DNA of 64,000 bases, taken from contig CAVTHW010000022.1 of the NCBI GenBank assembly GCA_963734625.1, positions 186,001 to 250,000 on the forward strand, read 5' to 3'. The notes beneath the pieces were generated by a model. It was not told the DNA's origin and did not search any database. It worked only from the letters and a program-made list of their open reading frames with translations. The position numbers and the translations under genes are program-made. The DNA comes from CAVTHW01 sp963734625 (GTDB taxonomy: Bacteria > Acidobacteriota > Terriglobia > Bryobacterales > Bryobacteraceae). The number at the start of each line of letters is the position of its first letter. Position 1 is the stretch's first letter. Below, in pieces: positions 34,452-44,294 of the stretch.

Positions 34452-37400
34452 ATGAAACACACGTGGGTGCGCATCAAGCGCGGTGGGAGGTTGTTTCTCC
34501 CATTTCTTGTTCGCTTTGGCGTGGGTTCTATATGCTCCACAGGCGAGAGCCCAGGCCTACGGCAACATGATCGGCACGGTCACCGATCCTTCGGGAGCCG
34601 TTGTCGACAACGCAAAAGTGACCGCAACAAACGCCGGGACGAACGTCGTCTCGACCACCACGACTAACGATTCGGGCAACTACTCCTTCGCCCAGGTGGC
34701 GCCCGGCGACTACACCATCACCGTCGAAAAGGACGGGTTCCAAGTCCTGGTGCAGAAGAATGTCCGGGTGACGGTTGCCCTGAGCGCGCGAGTTGACGCC
34801 GCTCTTACGATTGGATCCAGGACGGAACAGGTAACGGTGACGGACACGCCTTCAGGCGTTCAGACCGACCGTGCGGAAGTCACGACGACATTGAGTCGCG
34901 ACCAGCTAGCGGAGCTTCCGGTGTTCAATCGGAACTTCACGGACCTGACCTTGCTGACACCTGGCGCCACTTTGAATACGTACCAGCACGCATCCCAGGA
35001 AAATCCGCAGCAATCGACGCTGGTAAACACCAATGGACAGATGTTCGCGGGCACCAGCTACCTGTTGGACGGCATGAACAACAATGATGTCGTGCTGGGG
35101 ATCACGATGGTGAATCCCCCGCTCGACTCGATCCAGGAAAGCAGCATCGCGACCAGCAACTACGACGCGCAGTACACCCAGGCGGGCGGCGCCGTGGTGC
35201 GGGTCGAGACCAAGTCGGGCACGAACCAGCTTCACGGTTCGGCGTTCGAATTCCTGCAGAATAACCTGCTTCAGGCGCGCAACCCCTTCACCCAGGGCTT
35301 GCACGATCCGGGCACGCCGGCTCCGGCTCATCGCGGTATTCCGGAACAGCGCTGGAACCAGTTCGGCGGATCGCTGGGCGGTCCAGCCATCAAGGACAAA
35401 CTGTTCTGGTTTGGCGACTACCAGGGTACGCGCCGCCGCATCGGCGGTTCCGAATTGGTGCGGGTGCCCACGGCAGCGGAGCGAGCCGGCGATTTGAGCG
35501 CTCTCGGCGTGCAGATATTTGACCCCACCACCGGCAATCCCGACGGCTCGGGCCGGATTCCGTTCGCGAATGCCACAATCCTTCCGGGCCAGATTTCCGC
35601 GCCGGCCGCGGCGTTGATGAACGCTTTGCCGTCGCAGAACCTTTTCCCGGCCAACCCGGCGGACCCGAACTACGCCGTGAGTGCCGTACAGGGCTTCCGC
35701 ACCGATCAGTTCGACCTTCGTGCGGACCACTACATCACCGACAAACTGCGCTACTTCGTCAGGTACAGTTTCCTCGATGCCGACATCAATGCACCTGGAC
35801 CCTTCGGGCTGTATGGTGGTCCCGCCTTCGGCAACTGGGGGTTTACCGGGGCCTCCAAGGCTCGCAACCAGAACCTGGTGGCGTCCGGCAGCTACGACTT
35901 CAATTCGTCGCTATTGACCGAGTTCCGCTTCGGTTATTCGCGATACCGCGTCAACGTGACTCCGCTGGACATCGGCCAGGCGCTGGCCGATCAGGTGGGG
36001 ATTCCCGGACTCAACATTTCCGGCCGGCCCGACACCCTCGGCCTGCCGGTAATGCAGATCAACGGGACCGGCGGTTTCTCTCTGGGATACACCTGCAACT
36101 GCCCGCTCGACCAGCGCGAGTTCGTATACGACTACGTCAACAACTGGACCAAGGTTCACGGGAACCACACCCTCAGATTCGGCGCCACCATCGAGCGTGC
36201 CGGAAACCGGCGTTTGCCCAGCGACAACCACCGTGCTGGGGTTTACGCCTTCGATCCGGGCGTGACCTCGGTAGCCCCCGGAATTGGAGGCTTGGGGCTG
36301 GCCAGCTTCCTGCTCGGCGCTCCGGATCATTTCCAGCGCTTCGCGCAGATTTCGACGAACCAGGAAGACCGCCAGAACCGCATGTTTTACTACGGACAGG
36401 ACACCTGGCGGATGACCTCCAAGCTGACCTTGAGCCTGGGGCTGCGCTGGGACACTTGGTTCCCGGACACTTCCCTCAACGCCGGCCAGGGCGGGCGGTA
36501 TGACGTGGCCGACAACCTGGTTCGAATTCCCGGCGTCGGCGGTATTTCAATGTCCGGCAACGCCAACACCCAGTGGAAGAACTTTTCGCCGCGGGTGGCA
36601 ATCGCCTACGCCCTGGATCCCAAAACCGTGGTCCGCACGGGCTATGGGCGCAGTTACTTCCAGGGCACGTTCGGTTGGACGTTCAACAACCTGGCGGCGG
36701 ACATCTACCCGTCCATCGTGAACCAGGACCTGCGGGGACCGTCGTCGTTCTTCCCCGTGTTTGCTCTGACCACGGCTCCGCCGGCGGTGGTCTTTCCGGC
36801 GATCCCGTCCAACGGTCTGCTCCCGCTGCCCGACGGCATCGGCACCCCGTACATGCCCGCTGACCAGAAGATCCCGTACGTGGATCAGTGGAACTTCACC
36901 ATCGAGCGTGAGCTTCCCTCTGATCTGAACGTGTCGCTCGGGTACGTGGGCAATATCGGCCGTCACCTGAACGGAGGGTACAACCTGAACGCGGCGGTTC
37001 CCGGCCCCGGCGATTTCAATCTCCGGCGGCCCCTATTCCTCAAGTTCGGGCTCACCCAGGGCGTCTTCGACAAGTGCGACTGCACCAGCAGCAACTACAA
37101 CTCGCTGCAGCTACGGGCCGAGAAGCGCTTCACTCACAGCTACTCGCTGCTGGCGTCGTACACGTTCTCGAAGGCGCTGGACTATGGAGCCTTCGGCACA
37201 CCCACCAACCAGTACAATACTGCGCTGGATTACGGCCCATCCGATTTCAGCCGCACCCATGTCTTTACGCTCGCGCACACCGTTGCCCTGCCGTTCGGCA
37301 AGGCATCGCACGGCTGGAAGGCCGGGCTGATCAAGGGATGGGCGTTCAACGGCATCACGACCATGGAGAGCGGCCTGCCGTTCTCTCCCACGCTGAGCAA

Positions 37401-37785
37401 CAACGCCTCGCTGAACTCGGACATGTCGCTGCGGCCGGACCTGGTTGGGGATCCCATGGGCGGGATTACTCAATCGGCGAATCTTTGGTTCAACCCGGCA
37501 GCCTATGCGGTCCCCGCGGCGTATACCTTTGGCAACGCCTCGCGCAATTCGCTCCGTGGCCCGAACCTGTTCTCCGCGAGCTGGGCTCTGAATAAGAGCT
37601 TCGCGATTACGGAAGCCACACGCCTCCAGTTCCGCTGGGAGGTGTATAACCTGTTCAACCGGGCGAACCTCGGTTTGCCCAACAACTCCGTGGACACCGG
37701 TTCCGCCGGTTTGATCTCGGATATTGCCCAGGGACCCACCCTGGGAATGCGCAACATGCAACTCGGCCTGCGCCTGAGCTGGTAA
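34452..37785 (+). CDS. Outer-membrane TonB-dependent-receptor-like protein with N-terminal CarboxypepD_reg domain
   Basis: About 1110 residues: signal peptide ending ARAQA, a carboxypeptidase-regulatory-like domain (YGNMIGTVTDPSGAVVDNAKV...), a plug-like region (LPVFNRNFTDLTLLTPG, GMNNNDVV) and a long beta barrel ending in an aromatic residue (LGLRLSW). This is the large Acidobacteriota receptor type, likely for polymer or sugar uptake. A strong GGAGGGG site precedes ATG 34452 (MKHTWVRIKR), but that frame leaves the signal peptide; the main frame is open only from GTG 34483. Skipping one base at about 34482 joins them. Confidence 0.88.
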
Positions 37786-37803
37786 CCGGCAGGCCATTGA
37801 AAG

Positions 37804-37831
37804 TCGCGCGCGGCCCCGGGGCCGCGCGCGA
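37804..37831. terminator. Perfect 28-bp GC-only-core palindrome between convergent genes
   Basis: TCGCGCGCGGCCCC is followed directly by its exact reverse complement. It lies 18 bp after the receptor stop and 7 bp before the end of the convergent TPR gene. No U-tract follows on either side. It would make a 12-13 bp stem able to stop or protect transcripts from both directions. Confidence 0.65.
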
Positions 37832-37838
37832 TTCGTGT

Positions 37839-38804
37839 CTAACGCCGGCTCCCGGCGGTCCGCAGTTCGCCCACGTTCACGGTGTATCCCATGGGGTTGG
37901 CCCTCGCGGACCGGCTCAGAATGGTCTTGGCACGGGCGGCCAGTTTCTTCGCTTCGGTCACGCGTTTCATCTGCCGCAGAACCGCGGCATAGTTTGACAG
38001 GATGCCCGCTAAGCTCGGATGGTCCGGACCAAAGGCCCCCTCGACCACTGCGACAGCTCGCTTGAGATAACCTTCAGCCTCCGCCGGACGCCCCGTGGAG
38101 GAGCAGAGTGTAGCCCGGTTGTTCAGCACCTTGGCGACGAAGGCCGGCTGTGACCCGGGAGTCGTCTCCACGATCGACACTGCCCTCTCGGAGAACTCCG
38201 ACGCCTCAGCCAGCCTGCCTTGCTCCTGCGAGAGAGCAGCTAGATTGTTTAGGACCTCGGCTACGCGAAGGTCCTCGGGCCCGAGGCACTTCTGGAAAAC
38301 CTCCAGCGCGCGCTCGTACTGAGCTTGCGCCTGCGACGGCTTATGCTGGCGCTTGTACAGGGCGCCGAGGTTGTTCAAGGTTATTCCCACGTCGGGGTTG
38401 TCGGCCCCCAGGACTCTCACCCGGATCGCGAGGCTGCGTTGGAGAAGCGGCTCGGGCTTTGCCTGCTGCCCCGTCTCTAGATAGAGATCGGCGAGGTTGT
38501 TGAGGGAGGAAGCCAACAGCGCGTCTTCCCCCGGCGACCGCGCTTCCAAAACGCGAATCGAGCTCTTGTATGCCTGCTCGGCCTCGAGGTATTTGCCCTG
38601 ATCCTGGTAGACGGAGCCGAGGTTGTTGAGGACGATGGCGACCCTGGGATCGTCCGGCCCCGAACGTTCGGCTTCTCGGAGTGCCTCCCGCAAGAGGGCC
38701 TCGTTCCACGACGTCGCTCCCGAAGTTTCCGCTCTCAGGCTGGGGCGTTGACATGCAAGCAGGATGGCGAACGCCATTGCGATGTAAAGAGAGCCTTTGA
38801 GCAT
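37839..38804 (-). CDS. Exported TPR-repeat protein
   Basis: A 321-residue protein with an N-terminal signal peptide (ending near RPSLRAE) and about six tetratricopeptide repeats of the kinesin-light-chain type (recurrent LNNLGxxYxxQGKxxEAExxY and similar). Such proteins are scaffolds for protein contacts. ATG 38804 follows GAGGAG at good spacing; a TTG at 38816 is rejected. The gene before it (receptor) is convergent. Partner unknown. Confidence 0.85.
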   Translation of the reverse strand: MLKGSLYIAMAFAILLACQRPSLRAETSGATSWNEALLREALREAERSGPDDPRVAIVLNNLGSVYQDQGKYLEAEQAYKSSIRVLEARSPGEDALLASSLNNLADLYLETGQQAKPEPLLQRSLAIRVRVLGADNPDVGITLNNLGALYKRQHKPSQAQAQYERALEVFQKCLGPEDLRVAEVLNNLAALSQEQGRLAEASEFSERAVSIVETTPGSQPAFVAKVLNNRATLCSSTGRPAEAEGYLKRAVAVVEGAFGPDHPSLAGILSNYAAVLRQMKRVTEAKKLAARAKTILSRSARANPMGYTVNVGELRTAGSRR

Positions 38805-38938
38805 GGGTCTCCTCAATAATGGAAAACCCGGAGATGATGAACACCAGACGCCGAGTGCCGGGCTGCTTCAATCTCGGCTCGAGCAGCGGATATTATGAGC
38901 AGTATCGCGAAACCGAAGCCGCTCGTCAAGGACGGCCA

Positions 38939-39124
38939 CGCCGGCGTGCTTGTGGGGCAGCCATTTCTGGCTGCCGTCGGGCTTTGGCCCGGCGTCTGGC
39001 GACAGCCCGAAGAAACGCCGGCTCAAAAGCCGGCGGCTGGGTGAAAGCCAGACCCCACGTTGGCATGGATCTGAACCGTTTTGCTGCTGAATCACGCTGG
39101 CGTCCACTTTTGGGTCGCGCACCC
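38939..39124. repeat. Dispersed three-hairpin repeat, copy B
   Basis: About 186 bp matching copy A (4465-4675) in reverse orientation with few differences. Here the third inverted repeat is better preserved than in copy A (GGCAGCCA/TGGCTGCC with a 4-base loop). It again lies between two divergent genes, the TPR protein (minus) and a small membrane protein (plus). Confidence 0.85.
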
Positions 39125-39131
39125 ACGCCCC

Positions 39132-39160
39132 TTGACACCCTCGTCCCCGAGGAGTAATTT
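39132..39160 (+). promoter_or_regulatory. Promoter for the 42-residue membrane protein
   Basis: A consensus TTGACA (39132-39137), exactly 17 bp, then TAATTT (39155-39160), ending 24 bp before ATG 39185. It starts 8 bp outside dispersed repeat copy B. Confidence 0.55.
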
Positions 39161-39184
39161 GGGGCCAAAGGCGAGGAAGGAGGA

Positions 39185-39313
39185 ATGCCCGTGCCGCAGC
39201 ATCCGGACCCGGAAGAACGCAAGGTCATTCTCCTGGAGTTTCTGGCTGCCAGCGCGATCTTCCTGATCGTGGCCGTCGTTCTGTACATGGTCTTCACCTA
39301 CAAGCCGGCCTAG
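39185..39313 (+). CDS. Single-pass small membrane protein (42 aa)
   Basis: An ATG preceded by a purine-rich GAGGAAGGAGGA site starts a 42-residue protein: a charged 18-residue N-terminus (PEERKVILLE) and one membrane helix (FLAASAIFLIVAVVLYMVF), ending TYKPA. A TTGACA promoter with 17-bp spacing lies upstream. The stop overlaps the end of the convergent CCA-adding enzyme gene by 20 bp. No family recognised. Small single-pass proteins of this kind often modulate membrane complexes. Confidence 0.6.
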   Translation: MPVPQHPDPEERKVILLEFLAASAIFLIVAVVLYMVFTYKPA

Positions 39314-40646
39314 GCTGGCCGCCGTCTGGGAAGAACAATGAACGCACCAGCGCCAGCGCCTCTTCGGGGGTGGAGATTCGCCCCTCCAGTTGGGCGTCTT
39401 CCGCCGCCTCAAGCATCCGCTTAAATGCCGGGCCGGGCGTGTAGCCTGCCCGAATCAGATCGTCGCCCGTGACGAGTTTGGCGGGCCTAAGATGTTCGGC
39501 GGGCAACGTCTCCAGCTTCTCCCGCACGAAGCTGTAGTTGTCGAGCCACCCGTGGCTGGAGGCGCAATCCAGGCGGTGAAGTTCCAGGTGCTCGGAGAAG
39601 TGCTCCTGCCGCAGGAACCGCTTTAGGGTGCTCTCCTTCATCTTCCGCACATCTATGAACCGCAGATGATTGGCCACCAGGCTCTCCACGCGGCGGACCT
39701 CCTCGCTGGAGAACCGCAGCCGCGTGAGGATTTGAACGGCCATCTTCGCTCCGAGTTCCGCGTGCCCATCGAACCGGATGCGGTCCGCCCGCCGGAAAGT
39801 GGGCGGCTTGCCGACATCGTGCAGGAGCGCGCCCAGGGCCAGCGTAAGCGACGGGTCCCGCAGCGCGCCCAGCAGCATGAGGGTGTGGGTCCAGACGTCG
39901 CCCTCGGGGTGGAATTGCTCCGGCTGCTCGACGCCCTTCATGGCCGCAGCCTCGGGAATGAGTTCCAAGAGCAATCCGGTCTCGTCTAGCAGTTCGAAGC
40001 CTCGCCGCGCGCCCCCTTCAGTCAGGATGCGCGCCAGTTCGTCCCGGACCCGCTCGGCGGAGACGCTTCGAATCAATCCGGCCATTCGCCGGAGGGCCGC
40101 CATAGTTACCGGCTCGATCTCGAAACTCAGACTAGCCGCGAACCGGACTGCCCGCAGCAGCCTGAGGTGATCCTCGGCGAACCGCGTTTCCGCTGCGCCG
40201 ATGGCGCGGATCCGCCGGGCTTCCAGGTCGGCCCGGCCGCCCACGAAGTCGAGCACTTCTCCCGATCCGGGGTCCTGGAGCAGCGCGTTGATTGTGAAGT
40301 CGCGGCGCAGCACATCCCGCCTCGGATCCGTTTCGAACTGCACCTGGCCTGGGTGGCGGCCGTCTGCATAGGAGTGCTCGCTGCGGAACGTCGCCACCTC
40401 AACCTCGGCGCCATCGCGGCGAACCAGCATCACGCCGAAATGCGCACCCACCTCGCGGGCGTCGGGGAATAGCTGGAGGATCTGGCCCGGCTGGGCTTCG
40501 GTGGCGACGTCGTAGTCCTTCGGCTCGCGGCCGAGCAGTAGGTCGCGGACGCAGCCGCCGACCAGGTAGGCCTTGAAGCCGCGCGCCCCCAGACGAGCTA
40601 CAATAATACTCGCTAGCTCCGCCCCGCTGGTGCTGCTCACTTCCAT
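39294..40646 (-). CDS. CCA tRNA nucleotidyltransferase / poly(A) polymerase family
   Basis: A 450-residue class II nucleotidyltransferase. The catalytic head has VGGCVRDLLLGREPKDYDVAT near residue 25, the RRDFTINALL motif and the RRIRAIGAAETRFAEDHLRLLRAVRFA template segment. A following HD domain carries LGALLHDVGKPPTF. It adds CCA to tRNA 3' ends or, in some bacteria, only part of it. The start is uncertain: ATGs at 40646, 40664 and 40682 are in frame. The first is chosen because the divergent permease begins at 40689 and promoters need room. Confidence 0.88.
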   Translation of the reverse strand: MEVSSTSGAELASIIVARLGARGFKAYLVGGCVRDLLLGREPKDYDVATEAQPGQILQLFPDAREVGAHFGVMLVRRDGAEVEVATFRSEHSYADGRHPGQVQFETDPRRDVLRRDFTINALLQDPGSGEVLDFVGGRADLEARRIRAIGAAETRFAEDHLRLLRAVRFAASLSFEIEPVTMAALRRMAGLIRSVSAERVRDELARILTEGGARRGFELLDETGLLLELIPEAAAMKGVEQPEQFHPEGDVWTHTLMLLGALRDPSLTLALGALLHDVGKPPTFRRADRIRFDGHAELGAKMAVQILTRLRFSSEEVRRVESLVANHLRFIDVRKMKESTLKRFLRQEHFSEHLELHRLDCASSHGWLDNYSFVREKLETLPAEHLRPAKLVTGDDLIRAGYTPGPAFKRMLEAAEDAQLEGRISTPEEALALVRSLFFPDGGQPRPACR

Positions 40647-40688
40647 GATCGTAGAATAAGCCATTGGAGCCAAGAGGAACATCTCTGT

Positions 40689-42906
40689 ATGCCTGCTGAC
40701 GCCGGACAGCCGGCCTCGTCGGCGAAGATCGTAATCGCCACCACTGTCGCCCTTTCTTTCATCTCCTTCTGGCGGGGCGCGGCGATCGTTCTGAGCGATC
40801 TGGCGTCGACGATGTTTCTACGTCGGGGGCATCGCCGAACAGGCGATCGGGAAAGCCGCGCCCTGGTTCGTGCTGGGGGTCATGTTTTTCAGCTTCGCCG
40901 TGCGCTCCATTTACCTGGAGAGCTGCAGCATGTTCGTGCGCGGCGGCGTGTACGTCGTGGTGCGGGACAGCATGGGCCCGTTCATGGCCAAGCTCTCCGT
41001 CTCCGCCCTGGTCTTCGATTACATCCTGACAGGTCCGATCAGCTCGGTGACGGCGGGCCACTACCTGGGGCGGCTGATCAACGAGATCAGCGAGATGTCC
41101 GGCCAGAGTTTTCATCTGGATCCCTACTGGTTTGCCGCGATTTTCGGGATTGCTGTCACCATCTATTTCTGGTGGAGCAACACCAAGGGCATCCACGAGT
41201 CCAGCGGGCAGGCGCTGCGCATCATGCAGGTCACCACGGTCATGGTGGTGGCCCTCCTGGTGTGGTGTCCGATCACCCTGCTGCTGAAAGACCATGTGAG
41301 CCTGCCGCCTGCGCCCACGCTCTCGAATCTGCGCTTCACCCCGGAGTCTCTGGGCTGGTTCAGCGGCACCATGTGGCCCCAGATACCCTTCGTGGCGCTG
41401 ATGATCGCTTTCGGCCACTCCCTGCTGGCCATGAGCGGCTTTGAGACCCTGGCGCAAGTCTACCGCGAGATTGCCTCCCCCAAGCTCAAGAACCTCAAGA
41501 TCACGGCCAACATCGTCTGCACCTACGCCGTCTTCTCGACCGGCCTCATCACCGTGTTTGCGGGCATGATCATCCCGGATCAGGTTCGCAAGAACTACGT
41601 GGACAACCTGATCGGCGGGCTGGCGATGAACCTCGCCGGGCCATACCTGCTGAAGCTGGGTTTCCATGTCTTCGTGGTCATTGTGGGCGCGATGATCCTG
41701 TCGGGCGCCGTGAACACCTCGATGATCGGGGCCAACGGGGTCCTGAACCGCGTGGCCGAGGATGGGGTGCTGGTGGATTGGTTCCGCAAGCCCCACCGGC
41801 GGTTCGGCACGACCTACCGCCTCATCAACGCGATCACCTTATTGCAGCTCGCCACCATTATCGCCAGCCGCGGGGACGTCTACCTGCTCGGCGAAGCTTA
41901 CGCGTTCGGGGTGGTCTGGAGCTTCTCCATGAAGGGGATCGGCGTGCTGGTGCTGCGCTTCCAGCGTCACGATCAAGAGTACAAATTCCCCTTGAACCCC
42001 CGCTTCGGCGGCCGGGAATGGCCGGTTGGGCTGGCGGCGACGACATTGGTTCTGCTCATGGTGGCCATCGCCAATCTCTTTTCCAAGCGGATCGCCACGA
42101 TTTACGGCGTGCTGTTCACCGTGCTCTTGCTCGCCGTATTCGTGATCTCGGAGCGCATCAACGCTCGCAAGCATGCCGCGAAGAAGAAGGGGCTGGAAGA
42201 ATTCAACCTGGAGACGCAGCCGCAGATCTCGATGGAGACCGTGCATGCGCGTCCGGGCTGCATCCTGGTGGCCGTGCGGGACTACAACCGGATGTTGCCG
42301 CTCCAGCGGACCCTGGAGAAAGTCAACCTGAGGCATCACGATATCGTGGTGATGACCGTGCGCCCGCTCACCACCGGCGCCGGAGAATTCGAGCTTTCGG
42401 AGAGCCAGATTTTCAGCGGCTACGAGAAGGAGTTGTTCAGCCGCGTCGTAACCATGGCGGAAAAGGAAGGCAAGCACGTCGACCTTCTGGTCGTGCCGGC
42501 CGTCGATCCTTTCGACGCCATGGTGCAGACTGCCGCCCGGGTGCAGGCCGCCCGGCTGGTCAGCGGAGTCTCCGAGAAAATGGACTCCGAGGAGCTGGCC
42601 CGGCGCATCGGTCTCGCCTGGGAGCACCTGCCGGAGCCGCGTCATGCCTTCTCCCTGGAAGTGATCAGCCCGGATCGTCCTTCGGTCTATGTGAACCTCG
42701 GGCCGCACCCGCCCAGACTCTGGCCGGAGGATCTCGACCGGCTTCACGAGCTATGGCTGGAGCTGTCGGGAAAAGAGGGATTCGGCTCCAAGCTCCACCA
42801 CCGCGATGTGGTCGGCCTGGCGCTGCACAGGTTGCAGAACGACCTCGACGGGCCAGAACGCGACGACGTGCTCGCGGACCTTCGCCGGGATTCCCAGAAG
42901 AAATAA
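40689..42906 (+). CDS. APC-superfamily permease with C-terminal USP-like domain, frameshifted
   Basis: About 739 residues once one frame change is corrected. The first frame (ATG 40689, with AGAGGAAC upstream) gives MPADAGQPASSAKIV...SDLASTMF; after about 40820 the adjacent frame continues YVGGIAEQAIGKAAPWFVLGVMFFSF and runs to 42906. About 12 membrane helices form an APC amino acid permease. Residues after about 515 (PGCILVAVRDYNRMLPLQ..., DLLVVPAVDPFDAM) look like a cytoplasmic universal-stress-protein-like domain, a known fusion. One extra base in TTTCTAC would explain the break. Confidence 0.85.
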
Positions 42907-42908
42907 CC

Positions 42909-43187
42909 TCAGCTTTTCGTCTTCTTCCCTGTCTCGCCGTCTGGAGGGCCGTCTTCGACCGCCGAGGGGTCAAGTCCGGACAGGACCTCTTTGAAAAGCT
43001 GCTCCTTCTTCAAGTCCTTCTTGGAAGGAGGCGCCGTCTCGTGACGGTAGTCATGGTCGCTATAACAGGTGCGGCAGCGCATCTTGGCCGGCTCGCTGTT
43101 CAGCATGGAAACGATGGAGTGGTTGGTGATGCGCTTGCACTTCACGCAAAAGTCGTCGATGACGTCGCCTAGGCGAAATCCGGACAC
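42909..43187 (-). CDS. Small zinc-ribbon protein
   Basis: A 92-residue protein with two CxxC pairs at residues 14/17 and 38/41 (DDFCVKCKR and MRCRTCYSD), a typical zinc ribbon, followed by a Lys/Glu-rich disordered tail. A conserved hypothetical, possibly a nucleic-acid or protein adaptor. It is convergent with the permease (2-bp gap) and divergent from the adaptor gene. Function unknown. Confidence 0.72.
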   Translation of the reverse strand: MSGFRLGDVIDDFCVKCKRITNHSIVSMLNSEPAKMRCRTCYSDHDYRHETAPPSKKDLKKEQLFKEVLSGLDPSAVEDGPPDGETGKKTKS

Positions 43188-43259
43188 AGCACGCTCCGCT
43201 TGAAATATCGCACTTGGAAGTATACCCTATTTCCGCCTTTCTTCAAGTATCATCGGAGT

Positions 43260-44294
43260 GTGAGAATCAAGTGGATTCTGATCGGAGCCGCCCTGCTGGT
43301 TCTGCTGATCGGGGGTGGCGCGCTTCTGTTTCGAGCCTATCCGCCGGGTGCGCGCAACCCCGGCCCCGGCAACGCGGCCGCCCCGGCGGCGGCCTTCAAC
43401 GGCTCGGAGGTGATCCTTTCCGGCCGTATCGAGGCGTTGGAAGTCGTGGCCGTGCCGGTCCCCTTCGACGGCACGATCGATGCCCTGCCAGGGGAAGTCG
43501 GCCAGCAGGTTTACGAGGGCCAGTTGCTGGCGCAAATCCGCAGCACCGGACTGGAGTCCAGCAAACAGACCGCGAAGGCCGACCTGGACCGGCTGCGCAC
43601 GCGCGTCGACACGTTGCAGAGCGATTTGCTTTCCGCTCGCACGGAGGCCGCCCGAGCCCAGGAACTGGCTCTCCAGGCGCAGACCAAGATGGAGAACGCT
43701 CTGAAGGAGGCGCAGAAGCAGCAAACCCTGCTCAGCAAAGGCGCGGCCGGGAAACTGGCTGCCGAGAAAGCCCAGGCTCAGTATGAAGCGGCGGGCGGCT
43801 ACTTTGACGACTTGAATAAGCTGGCCCTGGGCGCGCAGCAGAAGGTCACGGACCTGACCACGGAGCTTGATGGCCGCCAGAGAATGCTGGAGGAAAGACT
43901 CAAGGCGGACGAAGATGTCTCCGCGCAGGTGGCCTCCGGAGACGTGATGTCGCCCGCGGACGGCTACATCGTTGCCCGGCAAGGCCAGGTCGGCGGGGAG
44001 GTCACCAAGGACTCTCCGGATCTCTTTCAGATAGGAATCAACCTCGGAACCTTGAAGCTTGTGGCCCAGGCCCCAAAGGAAATTCTGGCCAGGGTCAAGG
44101 TCGGCCAGCCTGCGGTGATTCACATCGCGGAAATCCCCGAGGGCCTGGAAGCCACGGTCACGGAGGTGCGCGAAGGAGAGGTTTGGATCGAGTTTCCCCG
44201 GCCCAGTCCCCTGGTCAAGCCGGGTTTGACCGCAGTCGTACGGATCAAGAGTAGTCTGACTCGAAGGGAGCACAGCTATGCAGTTTCTGGGTAG
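43260..44294 (+). CDS. HlyD/RND-type membrane-fusion adaptor protein
   Basis: A 344-residue periplasmic adaptor. One membrane anchor (IKWILIGAALLVLLIGGGALLF), a lipoyl-like half (VPVPFDGTIDALPGEVGQQVYEGQLLAQI), a coiled-coil hairpin of about 130 residues (Leu/Arg/Glu-rich, from 90 to 220), the second lipoyl half (GDVMSPADGYIVARQGQVGGEV) and a beta barrel (VAQAPKEILARVKVGQPAVIHI). Normally it joins an inner-membrane exporter to an outer-membrane channel, but no such gene is adjacent. GTG 43260 is chosen; the frame is open to 43200. It overlaps fumarase by 17 bp. Confidence 0.82.
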   Translation: MRIKWILIGAALLVLLIGGGALLFRAYPPGARNPGPGNAAAPAAAFNGSEVILSGRIEALEVVAVPVPFDGTIDALPGEVGQQVYEGQLLAQIRSTGLESSKQTAKADLDRLRTRVDTLQSDLLSARTEAARAQELALQAQTKMENALKEAQKQQTLLSKGAAGKLAAEKAQAQYEAAGGYFDDLNKLALGAQQKVTDLTTELDGRQRMLEERLKADEDVSAQVASGDVMSPADGYIVARQGQVGGEVTKDSPDLFQIGINLGTLKLVAQAPKEILARVKVGQPAVIHIAEIPEGLEATVTEVREGEVWIEFPRPSPLVKPGLTAVVRIKSSLTRREHSYAVSG

